From the NCBI GenBank assembly GCA_002426795.1, contig DINQ01000020.1, positions 319,017 through 383,016 on the forward strand: a stretch of DNA of 64,000 nucleotides. Direction: 5' to 3'. A model generated the notes under the pieces. The model was not told the origin of the DNA, did not search any database, and saw only the letters and a list, made by a program, of their open reading frames with translations. Positions 24,474-32,866 of the stretch are shown piece by piece; positions within the stretch are counted from its first letter, which is position 1; the number at the start of each line of letters is the position of its first letter. Source of the DNA: Bacteroidales bacterium UBA5536 (GTDB lineage: Bacteria > Bacteroidota > Bacteroidia > Bacteroidales > F082). Position numbers and translations under genes: made by a program.

Positions 24474-25376
24474 TTACTTGTTTCGAAGGGCAGCAGCCTG
24501 ACCGATAAGTGCTATTTCTTGTTCAGAAATTGTCTCGGGCAAAACCAGTTGTATTTTCAAGATAAGGTTTCCGGCGCCACTTTTACCATAGTGAGGCATA
24601 CCCATTTCTTTCAGGCGCAACAATTTGTTGTTTTGCGTGCCAGGTTTGATGGGCACATTCACTGATCCTTTAAGTGTATCAACCTGCACTTTACCACCGA
24701 GCACAGCGGTGTAAAAATCAAGCTGAATGGTCTTAATCAGATCGTCTCCATCACGTTCCCAGTTTTTGTCTGCTGCCACATGCACTTTGATCAGCATATC
24801 GCCGGCAGGACCTCCATTGCTACCCGGGTAACCTTTTCCTTTGAGGCGCAAGGTTTGTCCGTTGCGCACGCCCGGCTTGATGGGAATCCGAATTTTCTGG
24901 TCAGAGAGATTGACCAGCCGATGCGTACCATGAAAGGCTTCGACCAGCGAAAGGGTTGTTTCTAACAGGTAGTCTTGTCCTTTTCGGGCTTGTGGTTTTT
25001 TGGCTTGTCTGCCAAAACCTCCGCCAAAAAAGGCCTCAAAGAAGTCGGAAAATCCTGTGTTTCCATAAAACTCGTCGAAATTACCCTGATGTCTTCCGCT
25101 TTGATGCCATCCGCCAAAACCGCCGGATCCGCCAAAACCTTGTTGCTCATACTGTTTCCAGTTGCTGCCCAGCTCATCGTATTTTTTTCGCTTCTCAGGA
25201 TCACCCAGTACTTCGTAAGCCTCACTCAACTCCTTAAACTTGTCTTCGGCAGCTTTGTTTCCCTGGTTTTTGTCGGGATGATATTTGACAGCAAGCTTGC
25301 GGTACTGCTTTTTGATTTCAGCAGCTGTTGCATTACGATCAATACCTAATATTTTATAATAGTCTTTGTAATCCAT
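24474..25376 (-). CDS. CbpA-type DnaJ co-chaperone
   Basis: This is a 300-residue J-domain protein that would stimulate a DnaK ATPase. The J domain occupies residues 1-70 with H33-P34-D35. A Gly/Phe-rich linker follows (repeats of GGFGG type near 85-135), then two C-terminal substrate-binding beta-domains. The cysteine-rich zinc finger of true DnaJ is missing, so it resembles CbpA. The frame is open further upstream to 25439, but MDYKDYYKILG at 25376 is the standard start. It lies about 115 bp behind the LiaF-like gene on the same strand. No terminator was found after it; 24275-24473 looks empty. Confidence 0.92.
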   Translation of the reverse strand: MDYKDYYKILGIDRNATAAEIKKQYRKLAVKYHPDKNQGNKAAEDKFKELSEAYEVLGDPEKRKKYDELGSNWKQYEQQGFGGSGGFGGWHQSGRHQGNFDEFYGNTGFSDFFEAFFGGGFGRQAKKPQARKGQDYLLETTLSLVEAFHGTHRLVNLSDQKIRIPIKPGVRNGQTLRLKGKGYPGSNGGPAGDMLIKVHVAADKNWERDGDDLIKTIQLDFYTAVLGGKVQVDTLKGSVNVPIKPGTQNNKLLRLKEMGMPHYGKSGAGNLILKIQLVLPETISEQEIALIGQAAALRNK

Positions 25377-25491
25377 ACCAATAGCAGCCTCAAATCTTGT
25401 GCCTATTGCAACATAAGGCTGTTTCTGCCAAATTGACAAGACATCAAGAGCAAGCTGGCAGGGCTATTGCAGAAATCTGCGAATAAAAAGC

Positions 25492-26421
25492 TCAGTAACG
25501 GATTACAGTCAGGCTCGAAATGGCGGCATCTATCTGTATCAGCACCTGTTGATCGGCATCACTGAAGTTGGATGTTTCGTAATTGCCGTTTTCAAGTTTT
25601 GAGAAGCCTTCAAAAGCCTTGCTGCTTAAAAAAGTATCGCCTTCAATGCGACAACCAGCTGATTCGGGCACATATAACTTAAAAGCAGAGGCACCTGCAT
25701 CCACATTGATGGTCGTTACCAGGGGATGCTCCCCAAGTCGCAGATCGATGGATGAAGCACCTCCGTCGATGATGATTTTACCCACCTTAAAATCGCTTAG
25801 GTCGAAGTTGAGTTCGGCTGCTCCAATATCCATATCGAAATCCCAAACGGGATTTGGATTAAGTTTTATTTCGAAACGATTGTGGTTGTTGTTGCTGAGA
25901 ATAACGTGTGAATCTTTTTGCTCGATGATTACATTTGCCTGATCATCCAATTCCTCCACCCGGAAGTTGTAGGCTGTTTTACTGCTTTTTTTCTCGGCAT
26001 CAATCAATAAATCAGTTGTGGTGTTCAACTTAAATACGCCGGCAGCTGCTTCGAGTTTTAAAGTGGCATTTTGTACTGAGCTCCCGTATTGGTAGATAAA
26101 TGATTGTTCAACTAGTGAATCAGATTCAATATTTTCTTCGTCTTCTTTGTCAAAATCGTACCTGAAAACTTTGTTGACTCTGGGATTCTGTTTGGCCTGA
26201 TGTGCATAAAGGGCAACCCCCAAAAAGCCGACTGCGATGGCTAAAAGCAGTTTAATGAAACCTTTTACCGGTAAAATGGATACTCCCCATAGCATGATCA
26301 AAACAGGCCAAAGACGCCACAAAATGCGCCATTCAAAATTAAATATCTCCAGTTTGTCGAGTAGAAAAATACTGCCAAGGGCGATGAGAAAAATGCCCCA
26401 AAATACGTTTTGATGTTTCAT
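25492..26421 (-). CDS. LiaF-like membrane protein
   Basis: This 309-residue protein has about four hydrophobic helices in the first 75 residues (FWGIFLIALGSIFLLDKL and following), as in LiaI/LiaF-type modules. A soluble domain follows with short repetitive beta-strands (AELNFDLSDFKVGKIIIDGG, ASSIDLRLGEH, TTINVDAGASAFKLYVP), which is the toastrack-like domain of cell-envelope stress proteins. Its neighbour upstream is a PspC-domain protein with the same kind of membrane helices. Together they suggest an envelope-stress module. The precise role is unknown. Confidence 0.78.
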   Translation of the reverse strand: MKHQNVFWGIFLIALGSIFLLDKLEIFNFEWRILWRLWPVLIMLWGVSILPVKGFIKLLLAIAVGFLGVALYAHQAKQNPRVNKVFRYDFDKEDEENIESDSLVEQSFIYQYGSSVQNATLKLEAAAGVFKLNTTTDLLIDAEKKSSKTAYNFRVEELDDQANVIIEQKDSHVILSNNNHNRFEIKLNPNPVWDFDMDIGAAELNFDLSDFKVGKIIIDGGASSIDLRLGEHPLVTTINVDAGASAFKLYVPESAGCRIEGDTFLSSKAFEGFSKLENGNYETSNFSDADQQVLIQIDAAISSLTVIRY

Positions 26422-26479
26422 TGTTCTAGTGTTAATTTCCTGATAATATTCATTTCCTGAATGTATAATCCTTGCCAGG

Positions 26480-26905
26480 CTATTTGTTTCCCTTTACGGA
26501 TGCATTAAGCAGCAAAACGCCCATCCCGATTAATACCACAGGCCACATATCAAGTAGGTTAAATCTGGGGATGAATGCAGTCACCAAAAAGATAGCTCCG
26601 ATGGTAATGAGTGTCAGACCAACAACTAACTGGCCTTTGCTGGCTGCCGACTGGGTGATAACAGATGTTTCGCCGGCCGGTGCCGGTTCTGATTCATGAT
26701 GCGCTTCAGGATTGAAGGGTGCAACAGGCAAAGCTATCCAAAGCGCAATATAAGCGATGAGACCACCAAGGGCAAAAATAGACAGCAAAACAAAAATGAC
26801 CCTTAACAACACCGGATCAATATTTAAGTGCTTTCCAAGGCCTCCGCATACGCCGGCAATCACTTTGTCAGTGCTGCTCCTGAATAAACCACTACCGTTT
26901 GCCAT
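26480..26905 (-). CDS. PspC-domain membrane protein
   Basis: This 141-residue protein begins with a PspC domain (FRSSTDKVIAGVCGGLGKHL, then NIDPVLLRVIFVLLSIF and a second helix), known from phage-shock and envelope-stress systems. A linker follows and then two more helices ending in WPVVLIGMGVLLLNA, like the LiaI-LiaF transmembrane unit. It lies 58 bp upstream of the LiaF-like gene and is probably co-transcribed with it. A -7-like TATCTTTG is found on the minus strand at 26941-26934 without a good -33 partner. Confidence 0.82.
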   Translation of the reverse strand: MANGSGLFRSSTDKVIAGVCGGLGKHLNIDPVLLRVIFVLLSIFALGGLIAYIALWIALPVAPFNPEAHHESEPAPAGETSVITQSAASKGQLVVGLTLITIGAIFLVTAFIPRFNLLDMWPVVLIGMGVLLLNASVKGNK

Positions 26906-26933
26906 ATTTGTAAGATTTTAAGGATGTTCTGTT

Positions 26934-26941
26934 CAAAGATA
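26934..26941 (-). promoter_or_regulatory. Candidate -7 element of the pspC-liaF unit
   Basis: TATCTTTG on the minus strand is a full match to TAnnTTTG, 29 nt before the pspC-like start. The -33 position shows no TTTG, so this is a weak call. Confidence 0.35.
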
Positions 26942-27062
26942 CAAAATATCTTACGGTAGCATGAAATCCGAAATTTTTATTGTGAAAAAATAAACAGTTG
27001 AATAATTTGAAAGAATGTATAAATAAGCACATTAGCACTCCGAAAAATGTTATTTTGCCAAT

Positions 27063-27070
27063 TAATTTTG
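27063..27070 (+). promoter_or_regulatory. Candidate -7 element upstream of icd
   Basis: TAATTTTG is a full match to TAnnTTTG, about 70 nt before the icd start. The region is AT-rich and the -33 element is not recognisable. Confidence 0.3.
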
Positions 27071-27139
27071 TATTTTTACCATCCTTTTAAATAGTGGGAA
27101 AAAGCGAATTTATAAATCATTAAACACAAGTTTTAAAGC

Positions 27140-28369
27140 ATGATGAAGATCAAAGTTGCCAATCCGGTAGTTGAGTTAGATGGCGATGAAATGACAAGAG
27201 TAATCTGGAAGTTTATCAAAGACAAGCTCATCTTGTCTTACCTCGATTTAGATATCAAATATTATGATCTGGGCATGGAGAAAAGAGATGAGACCAACGA
27301 CCAGATTACCATTGAAGCGGCAAACGCAATAAAAAAATACAATGTTGGGATCAAGTGCGCAACTATTACACCTGACGAAAAAAGGGTGGAAGAGTTCGGG
27401 CTGAAAGCCATGTACAGATCGCCCAACGGAACCATCAGAAATATCCTGGGTGGTACTGTTTTTCGTGAACCCATCATCATCAGCAACATTCCTCGCTTGG
27501 TTCCTGGCTGGAAAGACCCTATTGTTATAGGTCGTCATGCTTTTGGAGATCAGTACCGCGCCACAGATTTTGTGACGAAAGGGAAAGGCAAACTTACGAT
27601 CAGTTATACACCTGAAGATGGGGGCGCAGAACAAAAATATGAGGTGTATAATTTTGAAGGTGACGGCGTTGCAATGGCCATGTTTAACACGGATGAATCA
27701 ATCAGAGGTTTTGCACACTCCTGTTTCAATATGGCTTTGCAGAAAGGCTGGCCGCTTTATCTATCAACAAAAAACACTATCCTCAAAAAATACGATGGGA
27801 GGTTTAAAGACATTTTTGAAGAAGTATACCAAAACGATTACAAAGAAGCATACAAAAATGTCGGCATCACCTACGAGCACCGTCTGATTGACGACATGGT
27901 AGCTGCTGCACTGAAATGGAGCGGAAAGTTTGTATGGGCCTGTAAAAACTATGATGGTGATGTGCAATCGGATACACTTGCCCAGGGTTTTGGGTCACTT
28001 GGGTTGATGACTTCTGTTCTGGTAACACCGGATGGCAAAACCATGGAAGCTGAAGCAGCACATGGCACAGTAACCCGTCACTACCGCGAACACCAAAAGG
28101 GCAATCCTACCTCAACAAACCCAATTGCTTCAATTTATGCATGGACAAGAGGCCTGGCACATCGTGGAAGACTCGATAAAAACGAAGAGCTTGTCAACTT
28201 TGCCCGCACCCTTGAAGAAGTTTGTGTAGAAACCGTTGAAGCTGGTAAAATGACCAAAGACCTCGCGCTTTTAATTCATGGAAATGCGCTCAAACCTGAG
28301 CATTACCTCTATACCGAGGATTTCTTAAACGCCATCGATCAGGGCTTGAAAATGAAATTAACACGTTAG
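27140..28369 (+). CDS. icd: Isocitrate dehydrogenase, NADP-type, eukaryote-like
   Basis: The enzyme oxidises isocitrate to 2-oxoglutarate in the citric acid cycle. It has 409 residues and matches the dimeric type II enzyme found in mitochondria and many Bacteroidota: NPVVELDGDEMTRVIW at the N-terminus, the substrate loop YRSPNGTIRNILGGTVFREP, IGRHAFGDQYRATDF, and AEAAHGTVTRHYREHQKG with NPIASIYAWTRGL near the C-terminus. It differs clearly from the enterobacterial enzyme. The citrate synthase gene follows after 28 bp, so the two form an operon that makes 2-oxoglutarate from oxaloacetate and acetyl-CoA, with aconitase elsewhere. ATG 27140 is directly followed by another ATG. Confidence 0.95.
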   Translation: MMKIKVANPVVELDGDEMTRVIWKFIKDKLILSYLDLDIKYYDLGMEKRDETNDQITIEAANAIKKYNVGIKCATITPDEKRVEEFGLKAMYRSPNGTIRNILGGTVFREPIIISNIPRLVPGWKDPIVIGRHAFGDQYRATDFVTKGKGKLTISYTPEDGGAEQKYEVYNFEGDGVAMAMFNTDESIRGFAHSCFNMALQKGWPLYLSTKNTILKKYDGRFKDIFEEVYQNDYKEAYKNVGITYEHRLIDDMVAAALKWSGKFVWACKNYDGDVQSDTLAQGFGSLGLMTSVLVTPDGKTMEAEAAHGTVTRHYREHQKGNPTSTNPIASIYAWTRGLAHRGRLDKNEELVNFARTLEEVCVETVEAGKMTKDLALLIHGNALKPEHYLYTEDFLNAIDQGLKMKLTR

Positions 28370-28397
28370 TTAACAGAATAATATAAATCAAATCATT

Positions 28398-29735
28398 ATG
28401 TCAAACCTAAAAGAAGTTTTAAAGCAAAAAATTGACGACTGGCGGCCACGCACCAAGACCCTGCTCGAAGAATACGGCGATGTAGAGGTTGGCAAGGTCA
28501 CCATTGGTCAGGTGATTGGCGGGATGAGGGGTATCAAGTGCCTGGTAACTGATATCTCCTACCTCGATCCCAAAGAAGGCATCAGATATCGTGGTTATAC
28601 ACTCCCAGAAGTATTTGCTCAACTGCCAAAGGCAAAAGGCGCTGAAATGCCCTATGTTGAAGGCTTGATTTACTTGTTGCTTACCGGGGAAATGCCCAAT
28701 AAGGTGCAGGTGGAGGACTTGATTGATGAGTTTTCGAAACGTCGGATTTTGCCACGCTATGTTTACGAAATTATTGATGCATGGCCTTGCTGCTCGCACC
28801 CAATGGCAATATTTTCTTCTGCTATACTTGCTATGGCACGCGAATCGTTCTTTGCCAAAAAATACAAGGCTGGTATCAATAAAATGGAATATTGGGATCC
28901 TATGTACGAGGATTCATTGAACATGTTGGCAAAATTACCTGAAATAGCCGCCTATATTTATTCCAAATTGTATCGCGACAGCAAACGCATTGTGGGTAAT
29001 CCTGATTTGGATTTGGGGGCCAACTTTGCGCATATGATGGGTAAACCAAAACCTTATGACGATGTTGCCCGCATGCACTTCATTATTCATGCCGATCACG
29101 AAAGCGGCAACGTAAGTGCACATACTGCTCACCTTGTGGGTAGCTCTTTATCAGATATTTACCTGTCGACATCGGCCATGATCAATGGTTTGGCTGGTCC
29201 GTTGCACGGTTTGGCCAATCAGGAAGTGCTTCGCTGGTTGCAGGATCTGATGGATAAACTTGGTGGCGACGCTCCAACAGAGGAAGAAATGAGACAATAT
29301 GTTTGGGATACCCTCCACAGCGGACAGGTAATACCAGGTTTTGGTCATGCTGTTTTGCGCAAAACAGACCCAAGGTATATGGTTCAGCGCGAGTTCAGCC
29401 TGAAACATCTCGCTCACGATCCTATATTTAAATATGTTGACCTTTTGTACAAAGTAGTGCCACCTATTTTGCTCGAACAAGGAAAGGCTAAAAATCCATG
29501 GCCGAATGTTGATGCCCAGTCCGGTGTGATACAGTGGCATTATGGTGTAACAGAGTATGATTTTTACACTGTTCTGTTTGGGATTGGACGAGCCCTTGGT
29601 ATTACCACAAACCTGATTTGGGATCGCGCCTTGTTGTATCCGCTCGAACGTCCGAAATCACTAACGACCAGTATGCTCGAAGAAATCGCCGGGATCAGGC
29701 AAAAAGCTGATGGCGATGAAACGGCTGACGAATAG
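28398..29735 (+). CDS. gltA: Citrate synthase, eukaryote-like
   Basis: It condenses acetyl-CoA with oxaloacetate to citrate. The 445 residues follow the mitochondrial type: GMRGIKCLVTDISYLDP near the start, GIRYRGYTLPE, the catalytic His regions NGLAGPLHGLANQE and GFGHAVLRKTDPR, and the Asp region in NVDAQSGVIQWHYG. The usual bacterial hexameric form has a different pattern. Second gene of an operon with icd, closed by a strong terminator at 29754-29788. Confidence 0.95.
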   Translation: MSNLKEVLKQKIDDWRPRTKTLLEEYGDVEVGKVTIGQVIGGMRGIKCLVTDISYLDPKEGIRYRGYTLPEVFAQLPKAKGAEMPYVEGLIYLLLTGEMPNKVQVEDLIDEFSKRRILPRYVYEIIDAWPCCSHPMAIFSSAILAMARESFFAKKYKAGINKMEYWDPMYEDSLNMLAKLPEIAAYIYSKLYRDSKRIVGNPDLDLGANFAHMMGKPKPYDDVARMHFIIHADHESGNVSAHTAHLVGSSLSDIYLSTSAMINGLAGPLHGLANQEVLRWLQDLMDKLGGDAPTEEEMRQYVWDTLHSGQVIPGFGHAVLRKTDPRYMVQREFSLKHLAHDPIFKYVDLLYKVVPPILLEQGKAKNPWPNVDAQSGVIQWHYGVTEYDFYTVLFGIGRALGITTNLIWDRALLYPLERPKSLTTSMLEEIAGIRQKADGDETADE

Positions 29736-29753
29736 AAATTTAATATGTGCATT

Positions 29754-29788
29754 CAAACTCCGGCTTTTTGGTCGGAGTTTGTTTTTTT
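29754..29788 (+). terminator. Terminator of the icd-gltA operon
   Basis: A perfect 9-bp stem (29754-29762 with 29773-29781), 10-nt loop and seven T lie right after the gltA stop. It also argues against the upstream in-frame start of the next gene at 29747. Confidence 0.92.
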
Positions 29789-29803
29789 ATTTTTTTTAAC
29801 CAT

Positions 29804-30214
29804 ATGGTAAAGCATTATTCAATCGGGCTTAAGCCTTACCTAAGAGGTGTTCACCTGATTACGGAGGAAATTGTGAAAGGCCTTGAAACCTTGCCCGAAG
29901 AAGGCTTGTTGAATCTGCTGCTTCAGCATACATCAGCAGGTATTACAATCAACGAAAATGCAGATCCTGATGTCAGACACGATCTGAATTCGTTTTTCGA
30001 TAAGATAGCGCCTGAAAATCAGCGTTTTTACAATCATACCATGGAGGGACCAGATGACATGCCAGCACACATCAAATCGATGTTGTGCGGCGTAAGTTTG
30101 TCAATACCAATTCGCAACGGGAGGTTGGCATTAGGAACCTGGCAGGGAATCTATTTGTGTGAGTTTAGAAACAATGGTGGGCAAAGGAAGATACTAGCCA
30201 CGATCATTAGTTGA
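29804..30214 (+). CDS. YjbQ-family (UPF0047) protein
   Basis: This 136-residue cytosolic protein belongs to the YjbQ/UPF0047 family. Recognisable features are LLLQHTSAGITINENADPDV, the conserved YNHTMEGPDDMPAHIKSMLCG with its His residues, and GTWQGIYLCEFR at the C-terminus. Some members have weak thiamine-phosphate synthase activity but the true role is unsettled. The start at ATG 29804 is chosen because the longer frame would begin inside the upstream terminator. Its 3' end overlaps the convergent lipoprotein gene by 8 bp. Confidence 0.9.
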   Translation: MVKHYSIGLKPYLRGVHLITEEIVKGLETLPEEGLLNLLLQHTSAGITINENADPDVRHDLNSFFDKIAPENQRFYNHTMEGPDDMPAHIKSMLCGVSLSIPIRNGRLALGTWQGIYLCEFRNNGGQRKILATIIS

Positions 30215-30542
30215 ATCCGTAGAAATCAATTTCCAGTTTCTCGCCGTTTTTCAACCTAACTTCCTGCTCTATTTTTTTATCGCTCTGGTTATTTACGTCT
30301 GTAATCTTGACGTGATAGCTCGTATTGGCTAAAAGTGGCACCAAAATAGCTGCCTTTCCGGGCATGGTGCCGGCATACCTTTCAAGAGTGTCAGGTTCAT
30401 TCAATTCTTTAACGAAAACGGCATAAATTGACTCGGTGTTGTTGAAAACACGCAGTGTACCAGCCTTGTAACTGATATCGCTTTTGGCGCATGATACAAA
30501 TAGTCCTGCTAGAAAGAGGAAGATATATACTGGTCGGTGCAT
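30207..30542 (-). CDS. Small lipoprotein of unknown function
   Basis: This 111-residue protein has an N-terminal signal ending LFVSC, so C18 should be lipidated. The mature 90 residues look like one beta-sandwich domain (TLRVFNNTES, YHVKITDVNN, EQEVRLKNGEKLEIDFYG) but I do not recognise a family. It overlaps the 3' end of the YjbQ gene by 8 bp in convergent orientation. No operon partner is evident. Confidence 0.65.
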   Translation of the reverse strand: MHRPVYIFLFLAGLFVSCAKSDISYKAGTLRVFNNTESIYAVFVKELNEPDTLERYAGTMPGKAAILVPLLANTSYHVKITDVNNQSDKKIEQEVRLKNGEKLEIDFYGFN

Positions 30543-30646
30543 GAAAAATAGTTCGTGAAGTTATCAATAGCAATCATTATGCCAACAGTATATTCTTGAC
30601 GTAAGTGTCAGACAATAAATTAGATGCTTAGAATTTTTGATCTGAG

Positions 30647-30667
30647 TTTTTCCAAATACCGGAAAAA
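30647..30667. other. Hairpin after the sensor-protein gene
   Basis: A 7-bp A/T-rich perfect inverted repeat (30647-30653 with 30661-30667) lies directly beyond the stop of the minus-strand gene at 30671. It may act as a weak terminator, but the T-tract is part of the stem and does not follow it. Confidence 0.35.
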
Positions 30668-30670
30668 ATC

Positions 30671-31888
30671 CTATTTTTTGAACACAAATGCAATGGTGAG
30701 CAGTTCTTTCTCATCGAACGTACATTTCATTTTTGCTTCAGAAAGCGCAGCTAATTTGGCGATCATTTGAAGGTTTTGCGAAATTTCATCTTCATTTTCA
30801 ATGGAAATGTCCTGAAATCTGAGTCCACAATTCGTCATGTTGCCTTGGGGCAAGCGAGAGGTGGTTAATGTAACTAAAAACGCAACCTGACTTTTGCTGT
30901 CAAGTTTGGTTTCAATCTGTAGTTCAGTTGATTCATTGGCCAGCTCAATGGCTGTTGAGATGGTTTTATCAATGAGCTGGAATATATTGCTTTCATTGCT
31001 GAAGATACTGGCCGAAACAAGGTTTTTGCTGATGACCAAATGCTTTTGCCTGGCGAGATAACCTTGTATGATCAGGATTTCTTCAACCAGCGAATCCAAA
31101 ACCAACGATTTTCCCTGTTGCAGTGTCATGGTTTGTTCTGACTGGTTTGCCACAATCAGATCGCCAATTACCTTATCCATACGCAGCAGCGATTGTTTAA
31201 GCACTGACAGGTATTCGGCCTGCTCAGCTTTGCTATCCATTTGTTGCTCAAGCATTCCCAGCATCATCAACGCACTTGTCATTGGGTTCTTTACACCGTG
31301 AATCATGACACTCAATAACTGTTTGCGCTGGTTGTTGAGCGAGGCAAGCTCCAGGTTTTGCTGCTCAAGCGTGGCTTTTTGTAGTTTAATGGCATCGTTT
31401 TGCTGTTCAATTTCCTGCTTTTGTTTTGTGATTTTGAGGTAGCTTTTCGACAGCTTTTCTTCGAGCACATTCATGTCGCGCATTCTTTTTACTTGCGACT
31501 GAAGCAGCCCCAGCAACAACTCGGGATGTTTTGTAATAAATGGCCTTAGTGCATTTCTGCTGAGGATGAGTAGTTTTCCCGCTTTTTCCATGGTCACGGA
31601 GGCCGATCGGTTTTCCTGATCGATCAGCGCATATTCTCCAAATACCTCACCTGATGATAATCTTGCAATTACGTGATTTCCATCGTGAACGCGCACTTCA
31701 CCTTCAACCAGGATGTACATTTTTTCTCCAGCTTCGCCTTTTTTAAACAAGGGTTCCTGCGACCGGGCGGAATGCTCATCCAGTAATGACGCCAATTCAC
31801 CGAGTGCTTCAGCATCAAGATTTGAAAAAACAGGAATGTTGCGCAGAATTTCAATGCGTCTGTCGAAGCCTATAGAAACTTCAGCCAT
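30671..31888 (-). CDS. Cyclic-nucleotide-binding-domain protein with degenerate histidine-kinase core
   Basis: This 405-residue cytosolic protein starts with a cyclic-nucleotide-binding domain (about 15-135: LFKKGEAGEKMYILVEGEV, GEVFGEYALIDQENRSASV). A coiled coil follows (about 150-195, rich in K, Q and E), then a HisKA-like helix pair containing MIHGVKNPMTSAL, in which the His could be phosphorylated. The C-terminal 150 residues sit where the HATPase domain belongs, but the N-box Asn and the glycine-rich G boxes cannot be found. The protein may therefore receive phosphate or bind a partner and not act as a kinase. No response regulator is adjacent. Confidence 0.72.
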   Translation of the reverse strand: MAEVSIGFDRRIEILRNIPVFSNLDAEALGELASLLDEHSARSQEPLFKKGEAGEKMYILVEGEVRVHDGNHVIARLSSGEVFGEYALIDQENRSASVTMEKAGKLLILSRNALRPFITKHPELLLGLLQSQVKRMRDMNVLEEKLSKSYLKITKQKQEIEQQNDAIKLQKATLEQQNLELASLNNQRKQLLSVMIHGVKNPMTSALMMLGMLEQQMDSKAEQAEYLSVLKQSLLRMDKVIGDLIVANQSEQTMTLQQGKSLVLDSLVEEILIIQGYLARQKHLVISKNLVSASIFSNESNIFQLIDKTISTAIELANESTELQIETKLDSKSQVAFLVTLTTSRLPQGNMTNCGLRFQDISIENEDEISQNLQMIAKLAALSEAKMKCTFDEKELLTIAFVFKK

Positions 31889-32092
31889 GTATGAAAAGTG
31901 TTGGTTTCGGTTTTAGAACGATAAAACTAAGAAAAATCGTACAGTTTCACAGAAGAATTATGATGAAATAATCAAATTGTTTTATTCAATTGGTTCCGGA
32001 ATATGTTTTTCTGTCAGACATGCTGCTGGTATGAAAAGTGCTATTTTGATCAAAAGCCTGGGTTTATGGTGCATATGAAAACTGTGATTAAG

Positions 32093-32680
32093 CTATAGTT
32101 GTGCTTGACGAAATTCATCAGCATACACCTTGAGTTGAGGAAAGAACTTTCTGAAATCGGTTTCAAAATCAGCATAATGTGTCTGCAGGAAAACAACAGC
32201 TTTATCCATACCCGAATCAAACTTCGTTCGCCGCGACATGCCATTGAATACGCGTTGCAGGTCTTTCAGATTCGCATACCCAACCAACCAGTTTTGTGCC
32301 ATCATCCAGGGCAATATGCGTTTTGATCTTGGTGGTAAAAGACTGTAATGCTGAAGGAGGATTTTATACACGCTTTGCGAAAACTGAGTAAGATCTGCAG
32401 TACAATATTCGTTCCAATTTGCCGCCAGAAAGTGGTCGTAATAGATGTCGCTTACCACAGGCGCGAATTTCCGAAATGTTGGTTGAAGACGTTCAACACT
32501 CTTGCGAACTTCGGGGTGTTCATCCGTATAGGTATCGATAGCACGGTGCAGTTCAACGCCTTTCAGAAAGTTGCCGTTGTATTTCTGAATCATTTTCCCT
32601 TTAATGCTATCGGCAACAAAATTTCCGAAAAGGATTTCAGGATTATCACCAGAAAGATATGCATGTGCAAGGAAGTTCAT
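32093..32680 (-). CDS. acpH: Acyl carrier protein phosphodiesterase (AcpH family)
   Basis: The family removes the phosphopantetheine arm from acyl carrier protein. The 195 residues begin MNFLAHAYLSG and carry GNFVADSIKGK, GVELHRAIDTYTDEHP and SDIYYDHFLAANW, whose His and Asp residues match the HD-like metal site of AcpH. It is cytosolic. It is divergent from iorA, with 186 bp between them. Enzymatic activity is inferred from family only. Confidence 0.88.
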   Translation of the reverse strand: MNFLAHAYLSGDNPEILFGNFVADSIKGKMIQKYNGNFLKGVELHRAIDTYTDEHPEVRKSVERLQPTFRKFAPVVSDIYYDHFLAANWNEYCTADLTQFSQSVYKILLQHYSLLPPRSKRILPWMMAQNWLVGYANLKDLQRVFNGMSRRTKFDSGMDKAVVFLQTHYADFETDFRKFFPQLKVYADEFRQAQL

Positions 32681-32776
32681 AATGATTCTGTAGAACGGCT
32701 AAAATAGCCAATTTTATCATGTGCAGGCATTTCGGCCTACATGGTGTCAGAACTATTTAGAACGATTATGTTTTAT

Positions 32777-32790
32777 TGCAATCGATTGCA
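32777..32790. promoter_or_regulatory. Perfect 14-bp palindrome, candidate operator of iorAB
   Basis: TGCAATCGATTGCA reads the same on both strands and covers the TTG of the iorA -33 element. Binding there would block polymerase, so repression is expected. Its centre resembles LacI-family operators in layout. Confidence 0.55.
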
Positions 32791-32815
32791 GTCACACATG
32801 GTTTTGTTACTTTTG
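32786..32815 (+). promoter_or_regulatory. iorAB promoter
   Basis: TTG (32786-32788), a 19-nt spacer and TACTTTTG (32808-32815) match the Bacteroidota consensus well. The leader is about 45 nt to ATG 32867. Confidence 0.65.
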
Positions 32816-32866
32816 TAACAAAGAAAAAAATACGTTTCAAAACATCAAAAAATACATCATCATCCG

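Noticed and set aside
32044..32055. 12-bp palindrome TTTTGATCAAAA
   Set aside because: AT-rich palindromes of this size are expected by chance in AT-rich gaps, and it overlaps no promoter element I can identify.
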